From Candidatus Bipolaricaulota bacterium (GTDB lineage Bacteria; Bipolaricaulota; Bipolaricaulia; RBG-16-55-9): a DNA stretch of 20,415 nt. The notes below the pieces were generated by a model. It did not search any database. It was not told where the DNA came from and was given only the letters and a program-made list of their open reading frames with translations. Of this stretch, positions 5,285-11,095 are shown one piece after another (positions within the stretch are counted from its first letter, which is position 1; every line of letters starts with the position of its first letter). Location of the stretch: positions 1 to 20,415 of the forward strand of contig JALUUA010000010.1 of the NCBI GenBank assembly GCA_027021605.1. Reading direction: 5' to 3'. The translations under genes were made by a program, and so were the position numbers.

Positions 5285-7156
5285 TCACTTCTTCTCCTCG
5301 TCGTCCTTCTCGTACTCGGCTTCGACGTACCCGCCCGTTTGAGTGCTAGCGCCCTCCTGGCCGTCGGGGCTCGCACCGGAGCCCGCCGCGGTCGCGGCCG
5401 CCTGCTGTTGCTGATAGATCTGCTGGCCCAGCTCGAACGACGCCTGGCGCAGCTCCTCCATCGCCCTTCGCAGGTCCGCCACGGGCGCCTCCTTCTCGAT
5501 CAGCTCCCTCAGCTCCTTGAGCTTGGCCTCGATGTTCTGTCGCGTGGCGGCGCTCACCTTATCGCCGTACTCCTTCAAGCTCTTTTCGGTCATGTAGACG
5601 AGCTGGTCGGCCTGGTTGCGGGTCTCGATCTCCTCGACCTTGCGGCGGTCCTCCTCGGCGTGCTCCTCGGCCTCCTTGCGCATCCGCTCGATCTCCTCCT
5701 CGCTGAGACGGGACGTTTCCTTGATCACGATGCTGGCCGACTTGCCCGTCCCTAGATCTTTGGCCGTGACGTTGAGGATGCCGTCGGCGTCGATGGCGAA
5801 CTTCACCTCGATCTGGGGCACGCCCCGCGGCGCGGGCGGGATGCCCGTAAGCTGGAACCGCCCCAAGCTCTTGTTGTCCTTCGCGAGCTTGCGCTCCCCC
5901 TGGACGATGTGGATGTCCACGGTGGTCTGCCCGTCCTCGGCGGTGGTGAAGACCCGCGTCTTCTCGCAGGGGATCGTGGTGTTCTTCTCGATGATGGGGG
6001 TGGCGATCCCGCCCAGGGTCTCGACGGAGAGCGTCAAGGGGGTCACGTCAAGAAGCACGATCTCGTCGATCTCGCCCGACAGGACGGCCCCCTGAAGCGC
6101 CGCCCCCAGCGCTACGACCTCGTCGGGGTTGATCTCCTTGTTGATCTTGCCGGGGATCGCCTCCTCGATGAGCTGCTGCACCTTGGGGATGCGGGTCGAC
6201 CCGCCGACGAGCACGATCTGGTCAATATCTTTTTCGGTCATCTTCGCTTCCTTGAGGGTCTGGTGCAGCAAGTCGATCGTGCGCTCCAAGAGATCCCCGA
6301 TGAGGCTCTCGAGTTTCGCGCGGGTGAGCTTCTTCTCCAGGTGCTTGGGGCCGCTGGCGTCTGCGGTGATGTAGGGGAGGTGGATGACCGTCTCCTTCTT
6401 GGAGGAGAGCTCCTTCTTGGCGTTCTCGGCGGCCTCTTTGAGGCGCTGCATCGCGGCGGCGTCGTTGCGCAGATCGATGCCCGTCTCCTCCTTGAACTCC
6501 TCGATGAGCCAGTTCATGATCCGCTCGTCGAAATCCTTGCCGCCGAGTTGGTTGTCGCCGCCGGTGGCCACCACCTCGAAGACGCCCTCCCCGATCTCGA
6601 GGATGGAGACGTCGAAGGTGCCGCCGCCGAGGTCGTACACCAGAATCGTCTGGTCCTTTTCCTTGTCGAGCCCGTAGGCGAGCGCGGCGGCGGTCGGCTC
6701 GTTGATGATCCTCAGCACCTCGAGCCCCGCGATCTTCCCGGCGTCCTTGGTGGCCTGGCGCTGGGTGTTGTCGAAGTACGCGGGGCAGGTGATGACCGCC
6801 TTCTTGATGGGGTGCCCCAAGCGCTCCTCCGCGTCCTTGACGAGCTTCTGGAGGATCATCGCGGAGATCTCCTCCGGGGAGAACTCCTTCGTCCAGGCGT
6901 TCGTCTGGATCTTGACGCGGTAGTCGGTCCCCATCTTGCGCTTGATCTCCATGACGGTGCGCTCGGGGTTGGTGATCGCCTGCCGGAGCGCCAGGCGCCC
7001 CACCAGGCGCTCGCCGTCCTCGGTGAAGGCCACCACCGACGGCGTGATCCGCTCGCCCTCGGCGTTGGGGATGATCTCGGGACGACCCCCCTCGACGATG
7101 GCAATGGCCGACATCGTGGTTCCCAGATCAATGCCTACCACTTTCTCCTTGGCCAT
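5285..7156 (-). CDS. dnaK: Chaperone protein DnaK (Hsp70)
   Basis: The 623-residue ATP-dependent cytoplasmic Hsp70 is the central chaperone of the operon. The ATPase domain begins MAKEKVVGIDLGTT and contains AYFDNTQRQAT, INEPTAAALAYGLDK, DLGGGTFDVSILE and VLVGGSTRIPKVQQ. The interdomain linker and start of the substrate domain read VLLDVTPLTLSVETLGG. A helical lid follows and the acidic end is DDEEKK. The stretch MGTDYRVKIQTNAWTKEFSP shows the short form without the insert of proteobacterial DnaKs. The phosphate loop has GTTMS where GTTNS is usual. The start is 3 bases after the grpE stop, with GGAGGAGGG upstream inside the grpE end, so translation is coupled. Length is normal for the family. 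Confidence 0.99.
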   Translation of the reverse strand: MAKEKVVGIDLGTTMSAIAIVEGGRPEIIPNAEGERITPSVVAFTEDGERLVGRLALRQAITNPERTVMEIKRKMGTDYRVKIQTNAWTKEFSPEEISAMILQKLVKDAEERLGHPIKKAVITCPAYFDNTQRQATKDAGKIAGLEVLRIINEPTAAALAYGLDKEKDQTILVYDLGGGTFDVSILEIGEGVFEVVATGGDNQLGGKDFDERIMNWLIEEFKEETGIDLRNDAAAMQRLKEAAENAKKELSSKKETVIHLPYITADASGPKHLEKKLTRAKLESLIGDLLERTIDLLHQTLKEAKMTEKDIDQIVLVGGSTRIPKVQQLIEEAIPGKINKEINPDEVVALGAALQGAVLSGEIDEIVLLDVTPLTLSVETLGGIATPIIEKNTTIPCEKTRVFTTAEDGQTTVDIHIVQGERKLAKDNKSLGRFQLTGIPPAPRGVPQIEVKFAIDADGILNVTAKDLGTGKSASIVIKETSRLSEEEIERMRKEAEEHAEEDRRKVEEIETRNQADQLVYMTEKSLKEYGDKVSAATRQNIEAKLKELRELIEKEAPVADLRRAMEELRQASFELGQQIYQQQQAAATAAGSGASPDGQEGASTQTGGYVEAEYEKDDEEKK

Positions 7157-7159
7157 CTC

Positions 7160-7909
7160 CTATCCCTCCTCCTTCTCCTTCGGGTTCCCGCCGTCGCTTG
7201 ATCCCCCATCTCCCGACTCGCTCTCGTCGGTTCCCCGCGCGGGGGTGGGGTCCGCGGTCGGCTGGGGTTGCGCTTGTGCGGGCCTGCGGCTCACCTTGAC
7301 GCGGCTGGGGCGCAGCACCCGCTCGGCTCTTAGATACCCCCGCTCGAACTCCTCGAGCACGACGTTGGGCGGGTCTTGGTCCGTCTCGACGCTGAGCAGC
7401 GCTTCGTGGAGCAGGGGGTCGAAGGGCTTCCCCAGGGCCTCGATGGGCCGGACCCCCTCGTTCTTCAAGAACTCGCTGAACTGGGCGAAGATCCGCTCCA
7501 TGCCCTCGATGAACGAGTCCTTGTCGTTGTTGTGGTTGTAGGAGCGGAAGGCCCGCTCCAAGTTGTCGTAGATGGGGAGGATCTTCAGCAAGAATTGATC
7601 CTCCACGACCCGGGTGAACTCCTCGCGCTCGCGCTCGACGCGCTTCTTGTAGTTGTCGAAATCCGCCTGCAGGTGCCGGAGGCGCTCCGTAAGCTCTTGG
7701 AGCTGCCGCTCGCGCTCCTCCAGTCGCTGCCGCAGCTCTTGCAGCTCCCGCTGCAGCGCCCCGGCGTCCGTCCCCTCTTGGACCCGGGTCTGCTCCTGTT
7801 GCTGTCCCTGTTGCTGTTGCTGTTCCTGCTCCTGTTGCTGTTGCTTTTGTTGTTGTGGTTGCTGCTGGGCTTGGGTTTCTCCCTCTTTCGGGATTCGAGT
7901 GTCGTTCAC
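7160..7909 (-). CDS. grpE: Nucleotide exchange factor GrpE with poly-Gln N-terminus
   Basis: GrpE releases ADP from DnaK and acts as a dimer in the cytoplasm. The core is clear: a long coiled coil (about 50-100, LQRELQELRQRLEERERQL), then LQADFDNYKKRVEREREEF, LLKILPIYDNLERAF and the beta-domain motif NEGVRPIEALGKPFDPLLHEAL. I place the start at a GTG at 7909, where GGAGGTGA lies 7 bases upstream. That GTG overlaps the hrcA TGA (sequence GTGA), giving translational coupling. The product is 249 residues, longer than the usual 180-220 because of a Gln-rich head (about residues 13-40) and a Pro/Ser/Gly-rich acidic tail (after about 205). The head is encoded by a 6-base tandem array. The core assignment is certain. 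Confidence 0.97.
   Translation of the reverse strand: MNDTRIPKEGETQAQQQPQQQKQQQQEQEQQQQQGQQQEQTRVQEGTDAGALQRELQELRQRLEERERQLQELTERLRHLQADFDNYKKRVEREREEFTRVVEDQFLLKILPIYDNLERAFRSYNHNNDKDSFIEGMERIFAQFSEFLKNEGVRPIEALGKPFDPLLHEALLSVETDQDPPNVVLEEFERGYLRAERVLRPSRVKVSRRPAQAQPQPTADPTPARGTDESESGDGGSSDGGNPKEKEEG
7793..7864. repeat. Twelve-unit degenerate hexamer array encoding the GrpE poly-Gln head
   Basis: About twelve consecutive hexamers related to TTGCTG (CTCCTG, TTGCTG, TCCCTG, TTGCTG, TTGCTG, TTCCTG, CTCCTG, TTGCTG and so on) on the plus strand. On the coding strand they read as CAG/CAA/GAG codons. It is the longest array in the window. Copies are imperfect, so the tract is probably not freshly expanded. 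Confidence 0.88.
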
Positions 7910-8964
7910 GACGGCCTCACCTCCGGGGCTTGGGCGGCCGCGGGCGCGCGGCGGCTGAGCGTGAGGATGGCCTCCAAGCGGTTGCCGATGTACTGGGTGA
8001 TCGAGCAGGCTTTCGAGTAGTCCATGCGCACGGGGCCGAGCACCCCCAGCACGCCCGAGTGGCCGTAGCCCATCAGCACCAGGCTGCACGGGCGCAGCTC
8101 CCGCAGGGCGTTCTCGGAGCCGATGCGCACCTGCAGCTTGGAGTCGTCAATTTGCGATTCCAAATATTCCCCAAACCGGACGGACTCGCTCAGGAGCCGC
8201 ACGATGTCCCGCACCTCGGCGAGGCCCACCTCCTCCTCGAGGAGCTTCTGGAGGAGGTTGAAGAGCCCCTCGGTGTACAGCCTGCGCTCCAGGCGCCGCT
8301 CGAGGGCGCTCTGAAGCAACTGGAAGGCGCTCTGGGTACGGGGGTCGTGCCAGCCCTCGCCCGCCTCCGCCACATAGCGTTGGGCCTCCTCGCGGACCTC
8401 GCTGAGGGTGCGCCCTCGGAGCCGCTCGCTCAGCCAGCGCCCGATCTCCTCGAGCTCCTCCGCGGGCAGGGCCGTGGGCAGGATGCGGTGCTCCACGATC
8501 CCCAGCTCGGACAAAATGACGACCAAGGCGCTCTCCTCGTCGAGTTTCACGAACGTGATCGACTCCAGGCGGGTCTCCTCCAGCCGGGGGGAGAGCACGA
8601 ACCCGGCGTAGCCGCTCAGACCCGCCAGGAGGAGCGCCGTCTGCTTTAACAGTTCTTCCAAGGGCTGGCGCTGGAGGCGGTAGCTCTCCATGAGCGCGTG
8701 CTCCTCGGGGCGGGTCAGCTCGCTGAGCTCCAATAACCAGTCCACGAAGAAGCGAAACCCCTTCTCCGTGGGGACGCGCCCCGCGGAGCTGTACTCCTTG
8801 GCGATCAGCCCCTCCTGCTCCAGCGCCTTCATGTCGTTGCGGATCGTGGCGGAACTCACATCGAGGCCGTACTCCTTAAGCAGCGTCTGGGAGCTTAAGG
8901 GACGGCCCGTCTTGATGTAGTGATCGACGATGGCTTTGAGCACTAGGCGCTTCCGGTCGTCCAC
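7906..8964 (-). CDS. hrcA: Heat-inducible transcription repressor HrcA
   Basis: The 352-residue repressor binds CIRCE and turns off the grpE-dnaK-dnaJ genes when chaperones are plentiful. The N-terminal winged helix contains the family signature: ILKA-like LVLKAIVDHYIKTGRPL, then LDVSSATIRNDMKALEQEGLI and the wing AKEYSSAGRVPTEKGFRFFVD. A GAF-like middle domain and the C-terminal ending YGHSGVLGVLGPVRMDY and LTLSRR complete it, at normal family length. The start codon is GTG at 8964. AAGGAG lies 11 bases upstream, inside the CIRCE spacer. It is first in the operon, directly behind its own operator, so it is autoregulated. Confidence 0.98.
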   Translation of the reverse strand: MDDRKRLVLKAIVDHYIKTGRPLSSQTLLKEYGLDVSSATIRNDMKALEQEGLIAKEYSSAGRVPTEKGFRFFVDWLLELSELTRPEEHALMESYRLQRQPLEELLKQTALLLAGLSGYAGFVLSPRLEETRLESITFVKLDEESALVVILSELGIVEHRILPTALPAEELEEIGRWLSERLRGRTLSEVREEAQRYVAEAGEGWHDPRTQSAFQLLQSALERRLERRLYTEGLFNLLQKLLEEEVGLAEVRDIVRLLSESVRFGEYLESQIDDSKLQVRIGSENALRELRPCSLVLMGYGHSGVLGVLGPVRMDYSKACSITQYIGNRLEAILTLSRRAPAAAQAPEVRPS

Positions 8965-8967
8965 GGG

Positions 8968-8994
8968 TTAGCACTCTCCTTGTGGGACTGCTAA
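8968..8994 (-). promoter_or_regulatory. CIRCE operator (HrcA binding site)
   Basis: The arms TTAGCACTC and GACTGCTAA are separated by exactly nine bases. This matches the CIRCE consensus (TTAGCACTC, nine bases, GAGTGCTAA) with one changed base in the second arm. It lies 3 bases upstream of the hrcA GTG and covers the predicted transcription start. The nine-base spacer holds part of the hrcA ribosome binding site. Confidence 0.95.
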
Positions 8995-9005
8995 GCTGTA
9001 GCTTA
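8992..9005. repeat. Palindrome overlapping the hrcA -10 and CIRCE edge
   Basis: TAAGCT and AGCTTA flank GT. The palindrome covers the -10 box and shares its first bases with the end of CIRCE. It could be a second operator or simply reflect the similar TAAGC motifs of the -10 and the CIRCE arm. Confidence 0.4.
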
Positions 9006-9028
9006 TCGCGCTTTTCCGCTCCTGTCAA
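9000..9028 (-). promoter_or_regulatory. Sigma70-type promoter of the hrcA operon
   Basis: On the minus strand a perfect TTGACA (-35, 9023-9028) is followed by a 17-base spacer and TAAGCT (-10, 9000-9005). The predicted start near 8993 falls within CIRCE, giving a leader of about 30 bases. This is the classical repressed arrangement, with the operator at the start site. Confidence 0.85.
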
Positions 9029-9142
9029 GGGGAAGGGTGGGGTGGGGTGAGGTGGGCGGAGGGAGGCACGGCGGGTCCCGTCGAGTTCAGCTCCCCCGAG
9101 CGGGAGCGTTCGGAGGGAGCTTGGCCGTCCCTCATCGTCTTC

Positions 9143-9166
9143 TTCTTGTTCTTGCTCTTGCTCTTG
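9143..9166. repeat. Non-coding hexamer array downstream of the beta-helix gene
   Basis: Four adjacent hexamers, TTCTTG twice then CTCTTG twice, lie in the gap between the beta-helix gene stop (9193) and the hrcA promoter. The rest of the gap is G-rich, with TGGGG units near 9038-9055 and GCTCCC/GGGAGC hairpin potential near 9091-9108. No T-tailed terminator is visible. Confidence 0.75.
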
Positions 9167-9192
9167 AAACGGCGGAAGCAACCGTGCTTAGC

Positions 9193-10302
9193 TTATGGGC
9201 TTTTCTTGAAAGCCTCCGGCCACGGATAGCCCTCCGGGCAGAGGTCGGCATCGTTGGATTCAAACACGTTATCCTGCCCCTCAATAGCCCCGCGAAAGCG
9301 GAGCGGATCGTCTTGGCGGAGAGAAACGCAGGGGGGCAGATAGAGCAAGAGGCCCACATCGTTGTACCGAAAGACGTTTGCGAGCAGGGTGGCGTTCGTC
9401 TCTCCCGCGAGCGCGACCCCGGTCACCATGTCACGGAAGTAATTGCCGCTGAGGAAAGCCCGCGTGGAGGGTCCTAGGAAGGTAGCCCCTATCCCCACAA
9501 AGGCGAATTCGTTATCGACTAGGGTGTATTCCCCCTGGGAGCCATAAAGCGCCACGGGTATAGAAGCCTCCCCAAACGGGATCAGGAGGTTCTTCCGCAG
9601 CACGGCGTCGGAGGAGAGGAGAGCGAGAAGGCCCAGCCCGCCTGCATCGGAAGTTGCGGAAAGGCGGCTCTCCTCCAGGACGAGCGTGCCCCCCTCGGAG
9701 ACGAGCACCACGGGCATGACGCGGGTATACATCCAGCTTGCACGAATTTCCAGCCGGACTTCCCCCTCCGTCCGAACGCCTACCCCAGCGGAGTCGGCCC
9801 AGATGCCTTGGAGCGAGACGGTCACCGAATCCCCCTCTGCTGCAACGGGTCCCTCAACGCGGAAAACGCTGCTGGAAGGACCGTCTAGGGCAACTTCCAA
9901 GTTCCTCAGCGTAAGCTCCTGGAAGGTGACGCGGAGAGGGCCTCCCGAAGGACGAACGGTGAAGAGGGCTCCCGGCTCAAGGGCGCGAATGAGGGTCGTT
10001 CGATAATCCTCCCCCCGGATCGTTAGGGACTTCGTCACGGAGAGAGGAAACTCGTAGTACGATCCCGGACGGATCGTCAGGAGGGCATCCTCAGGGGCTC
10101 TCTCGATCGCTTCTCCAACAAGGCCAAAGCAGGCAGATGCATTGCATTCAACTGTGATCTCCTGGGGAGGAGACGAAAAGGCTCCGGACCGCTCCGGGCC
10201 CATCCCAACGAGGGGGAAGCCCACGCTCAGCGCCACACCCAGCAGCGCCACCCTCAGCAAAGACACGGCAACCCGTCCCTCGAAGGAACTAGGCCCCCTC
10301 AT
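9193..10302 (-). CDS. Secreted right-handed beta-helix (NosD/pectate-lyase-like) protein
   Basis: The 369-residue protein has an N-terminal export signal (hydrophobic VAVSLLRVALLGVALSVGF) followed by a right-handed parallel beta-helix: a capping block LLTIRPGSYYEFPLSVTKSL, TIRGEDYRTTLI, then coils such as FQELTLRNLEVAL, LRKNLLIPFGEA, YTLVDNEFAFVGI, AFLSGNYFRDMVTGVAL and LLANVFRYNDVGLLLY. Such proteins bind or cleave polysaccharides or act as surface or periplasmic scaffolds. No catalytic residues can be assigned. I chose the ATG at 10302 because the first ATG (10323) only adds RPRTRA and because GAGGA lies about 8 bases upstream. Either start overlaps the end of pyrE (by 14 or 35 bases), so the two genes are probably one message. 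Base composition looks less GC-rich than its neighbours, hinting at a different history. Confidence 0.85.
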   Translation of the reverse strand: MRGPSSFEGRVAVSLLRVALLGVALSVGFPLVGMGPERSGAFSSPPQEITVECNASACFGLVGEAIERAPEDALLTIRPGSYYEFPLSVTKSLTIRGEDYRTTLIRALEPGALFTVRPSGGPLRVTFQELTLRNLEVALDGPSSSVFRVEGPVAAEGDSVTVSLQGIWADSAGVGVRTEGEVRLEIRASWMYTRVMPVVLVSEGGTLVLEESRLSATSDAGGLGLLALLSSDAVLRKNLLIPFGEASIPVALYGSQGEYTLVDNEFAFVGIGATFLGPSTRAFLSGNYFRDMVTGVALAGETNATLLANVFRYNDVGLLLYLPPCVSLRQDDPLRFRGAIEGQDNVFESNDADLCPEGYPWPEAFKKSP

Positions 10303-10945
10303 CGCTCTCGTCCTCGGTCGCAAGCCCGCTCAAGAACCCCAGGACCGCCTCGCGCTCCGAGGGCGAAAGCGCGCCCCGGGATTCCAGCTCCTCCAGCAGC
10401 TCGTCCCAGTGCGTGAGGCTGTGGAGCGCGATCCCCTCCTCGGCCAAGCGCCTTCGGGCCACGGCAAGCCCGGCCTGCTCGCTGTAGTACTCGAACACGC
10501 AGACGCAGTGCTCCACCACGCCCCCGGCCCGCTCGATGCCCGCTTGAAAGGCGAGCTTGCTCCCGCCGTCCGTGACGAGGTCCTCCACCAGGAGCACGCG
10601 CTGCCCCTCGTGGAGGACGCCCTCGATCTGGGCCGTCCGCCCGTAGCCCTTGGGGGCCTTGCGGACGTAGATCAGGGGCATCTCCAGCCTCTCGGCGAGG
10701 AGGGCCGCAAAGGGGATCCCCGCCGTCTCCCCCCCGGCGAGGACCTCGATTCCCGCCTCGGGCAGCTCCCGGCGCACGAGCTCGGCGAGGGCATTCACAA
10801 TGAGGGCCCGCTCCTTGGGGAAGGAGAGCAGCCGGCGGCAGTCGACGTACACGGGCGAGAGCCGCCCCGAAGCCAAGCGGAAGGGCTCCTCCGGCCGGAT
10901 GAGCACGGATTCCGTCTCGATGAGCGCGCGGGCGACCTCCCTCAT
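10289..10945 (-). CDS. pyrE: Orotate phosphoribosyltransferase
   Basis: PyrE joins orotate and PRPP to make orotidine monophosphate, the fifth step of UMP synthesis, in the cytoplasm. The 218-residue sequence has the expected layout: SGRLSPVYVDCRRLLSFP near 26-43, a GGETAGIPFA loop (71-80), the flexible lysine loop YVRKAPKGYG (93-102) and the PRPP motif VLLVEDLVTDGGSK (117-130). The start is the ATG at 10945. Only a G-rich stretch precedes it, and the predicted promoter leaves a leader of a few bases. Its tail overlaps the secreted beta-helix gene, an unrelated function. The C-terminus (ATEDESDEGA) is acidic. Confidence 0.95.
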   Translation of the reverse strand: MREVARALIETESVLIRPEEPFRLASGRLSPVYVDCRRLLSFPKERALIVNALAELVRRELPEAGIEVLAGGETAGIPFAALLAERLEMPLIYVRKAPKGYGRTAQIEGVLHEGQRVLLVEDLVTDGGSKLAFQAGIERAGGVVEHCVCVFEYYSEQAGLAVARRRLAEEGIALHSLTHWDELLEELESRGALSPSEREAVLGFLSGLATEDESDEGA

Positions 10946-10954
10946 GGCCCCCAG

Positions 10955-10983
10955 AGTCTAGAGGCTTCCTCCCCCATCTGCAA
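10955..10983 (-). promoter_or_regulatory. Promoter of pyrE giving a near-leaderless message
   Basis: On the minus strand TTGCAG (10978-10983), a 17-base spacer and TAGACT (10955-10960) form a plausible sigma70 promoter. The -10 ends 10 bases before the ATG at 10945, so the predicted leader is about 3-5 bases. The -35 overlaps the end of the T-rich tail of the upstream terminator. Confidence 0.6.
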
Positions 10984-11018
10984 AAGGGAAAGAGGGAGGA
11001 GCCCGCAGGCTCCTCCCT
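10984..11018 (-). terminator. Rho-independent terminator of the penicillin-acylase gene
   Basis: A perfect 11-base stem (AGGGAGGAGCC / GGCTCCTCCCT) closes a 4-base loop. On the minus strand it is followed by CTTTCCCTTTT. It is about 75 bases after the acylase stop codon and just ahead of the pyrE promoter. It is the clearest terminator in the window. Confidence 0.88.
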
Positions 11019-11045
11019 CCCGATTTCCCTTCTCTTCCCCTTCTT

Positions 11046-11075
11046 TTCCTCTTCTGCTTCTGCTTCTACTTCTTC
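11046..11075. repeat. Non-coding hexamer array between the acylase gene and its terminator
   Basis: Five adjacent hexamers: TTCCTC, TTCTGC, TTCTGC, TTCTAC, TTCTTC (plus strand). It lies in the 3' untranslated region of the acylase message, so the 6-base period cannot be explained by codon structure. Confidence 0.78.
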
Positions 11076-11095
11076 TCCCCTAAGGGCAATGGCGG

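Noticed and set aside
5909..7201. Plus-strand frame of 430 codons opposite dnaK
   Set aside because: It is a Leu/Val/Asp-rich mirror of dnaK codons with no domain. Antisense frames over dnaK are common in GC-rich genomes.
8876..9181. Minus-strand frame of 101 codons across the hrcA promoter
   Set aside because: It covers the promoter, CIRCE and the start of hrcA. Its composition is that of the G-rich gap and the hexamer array.
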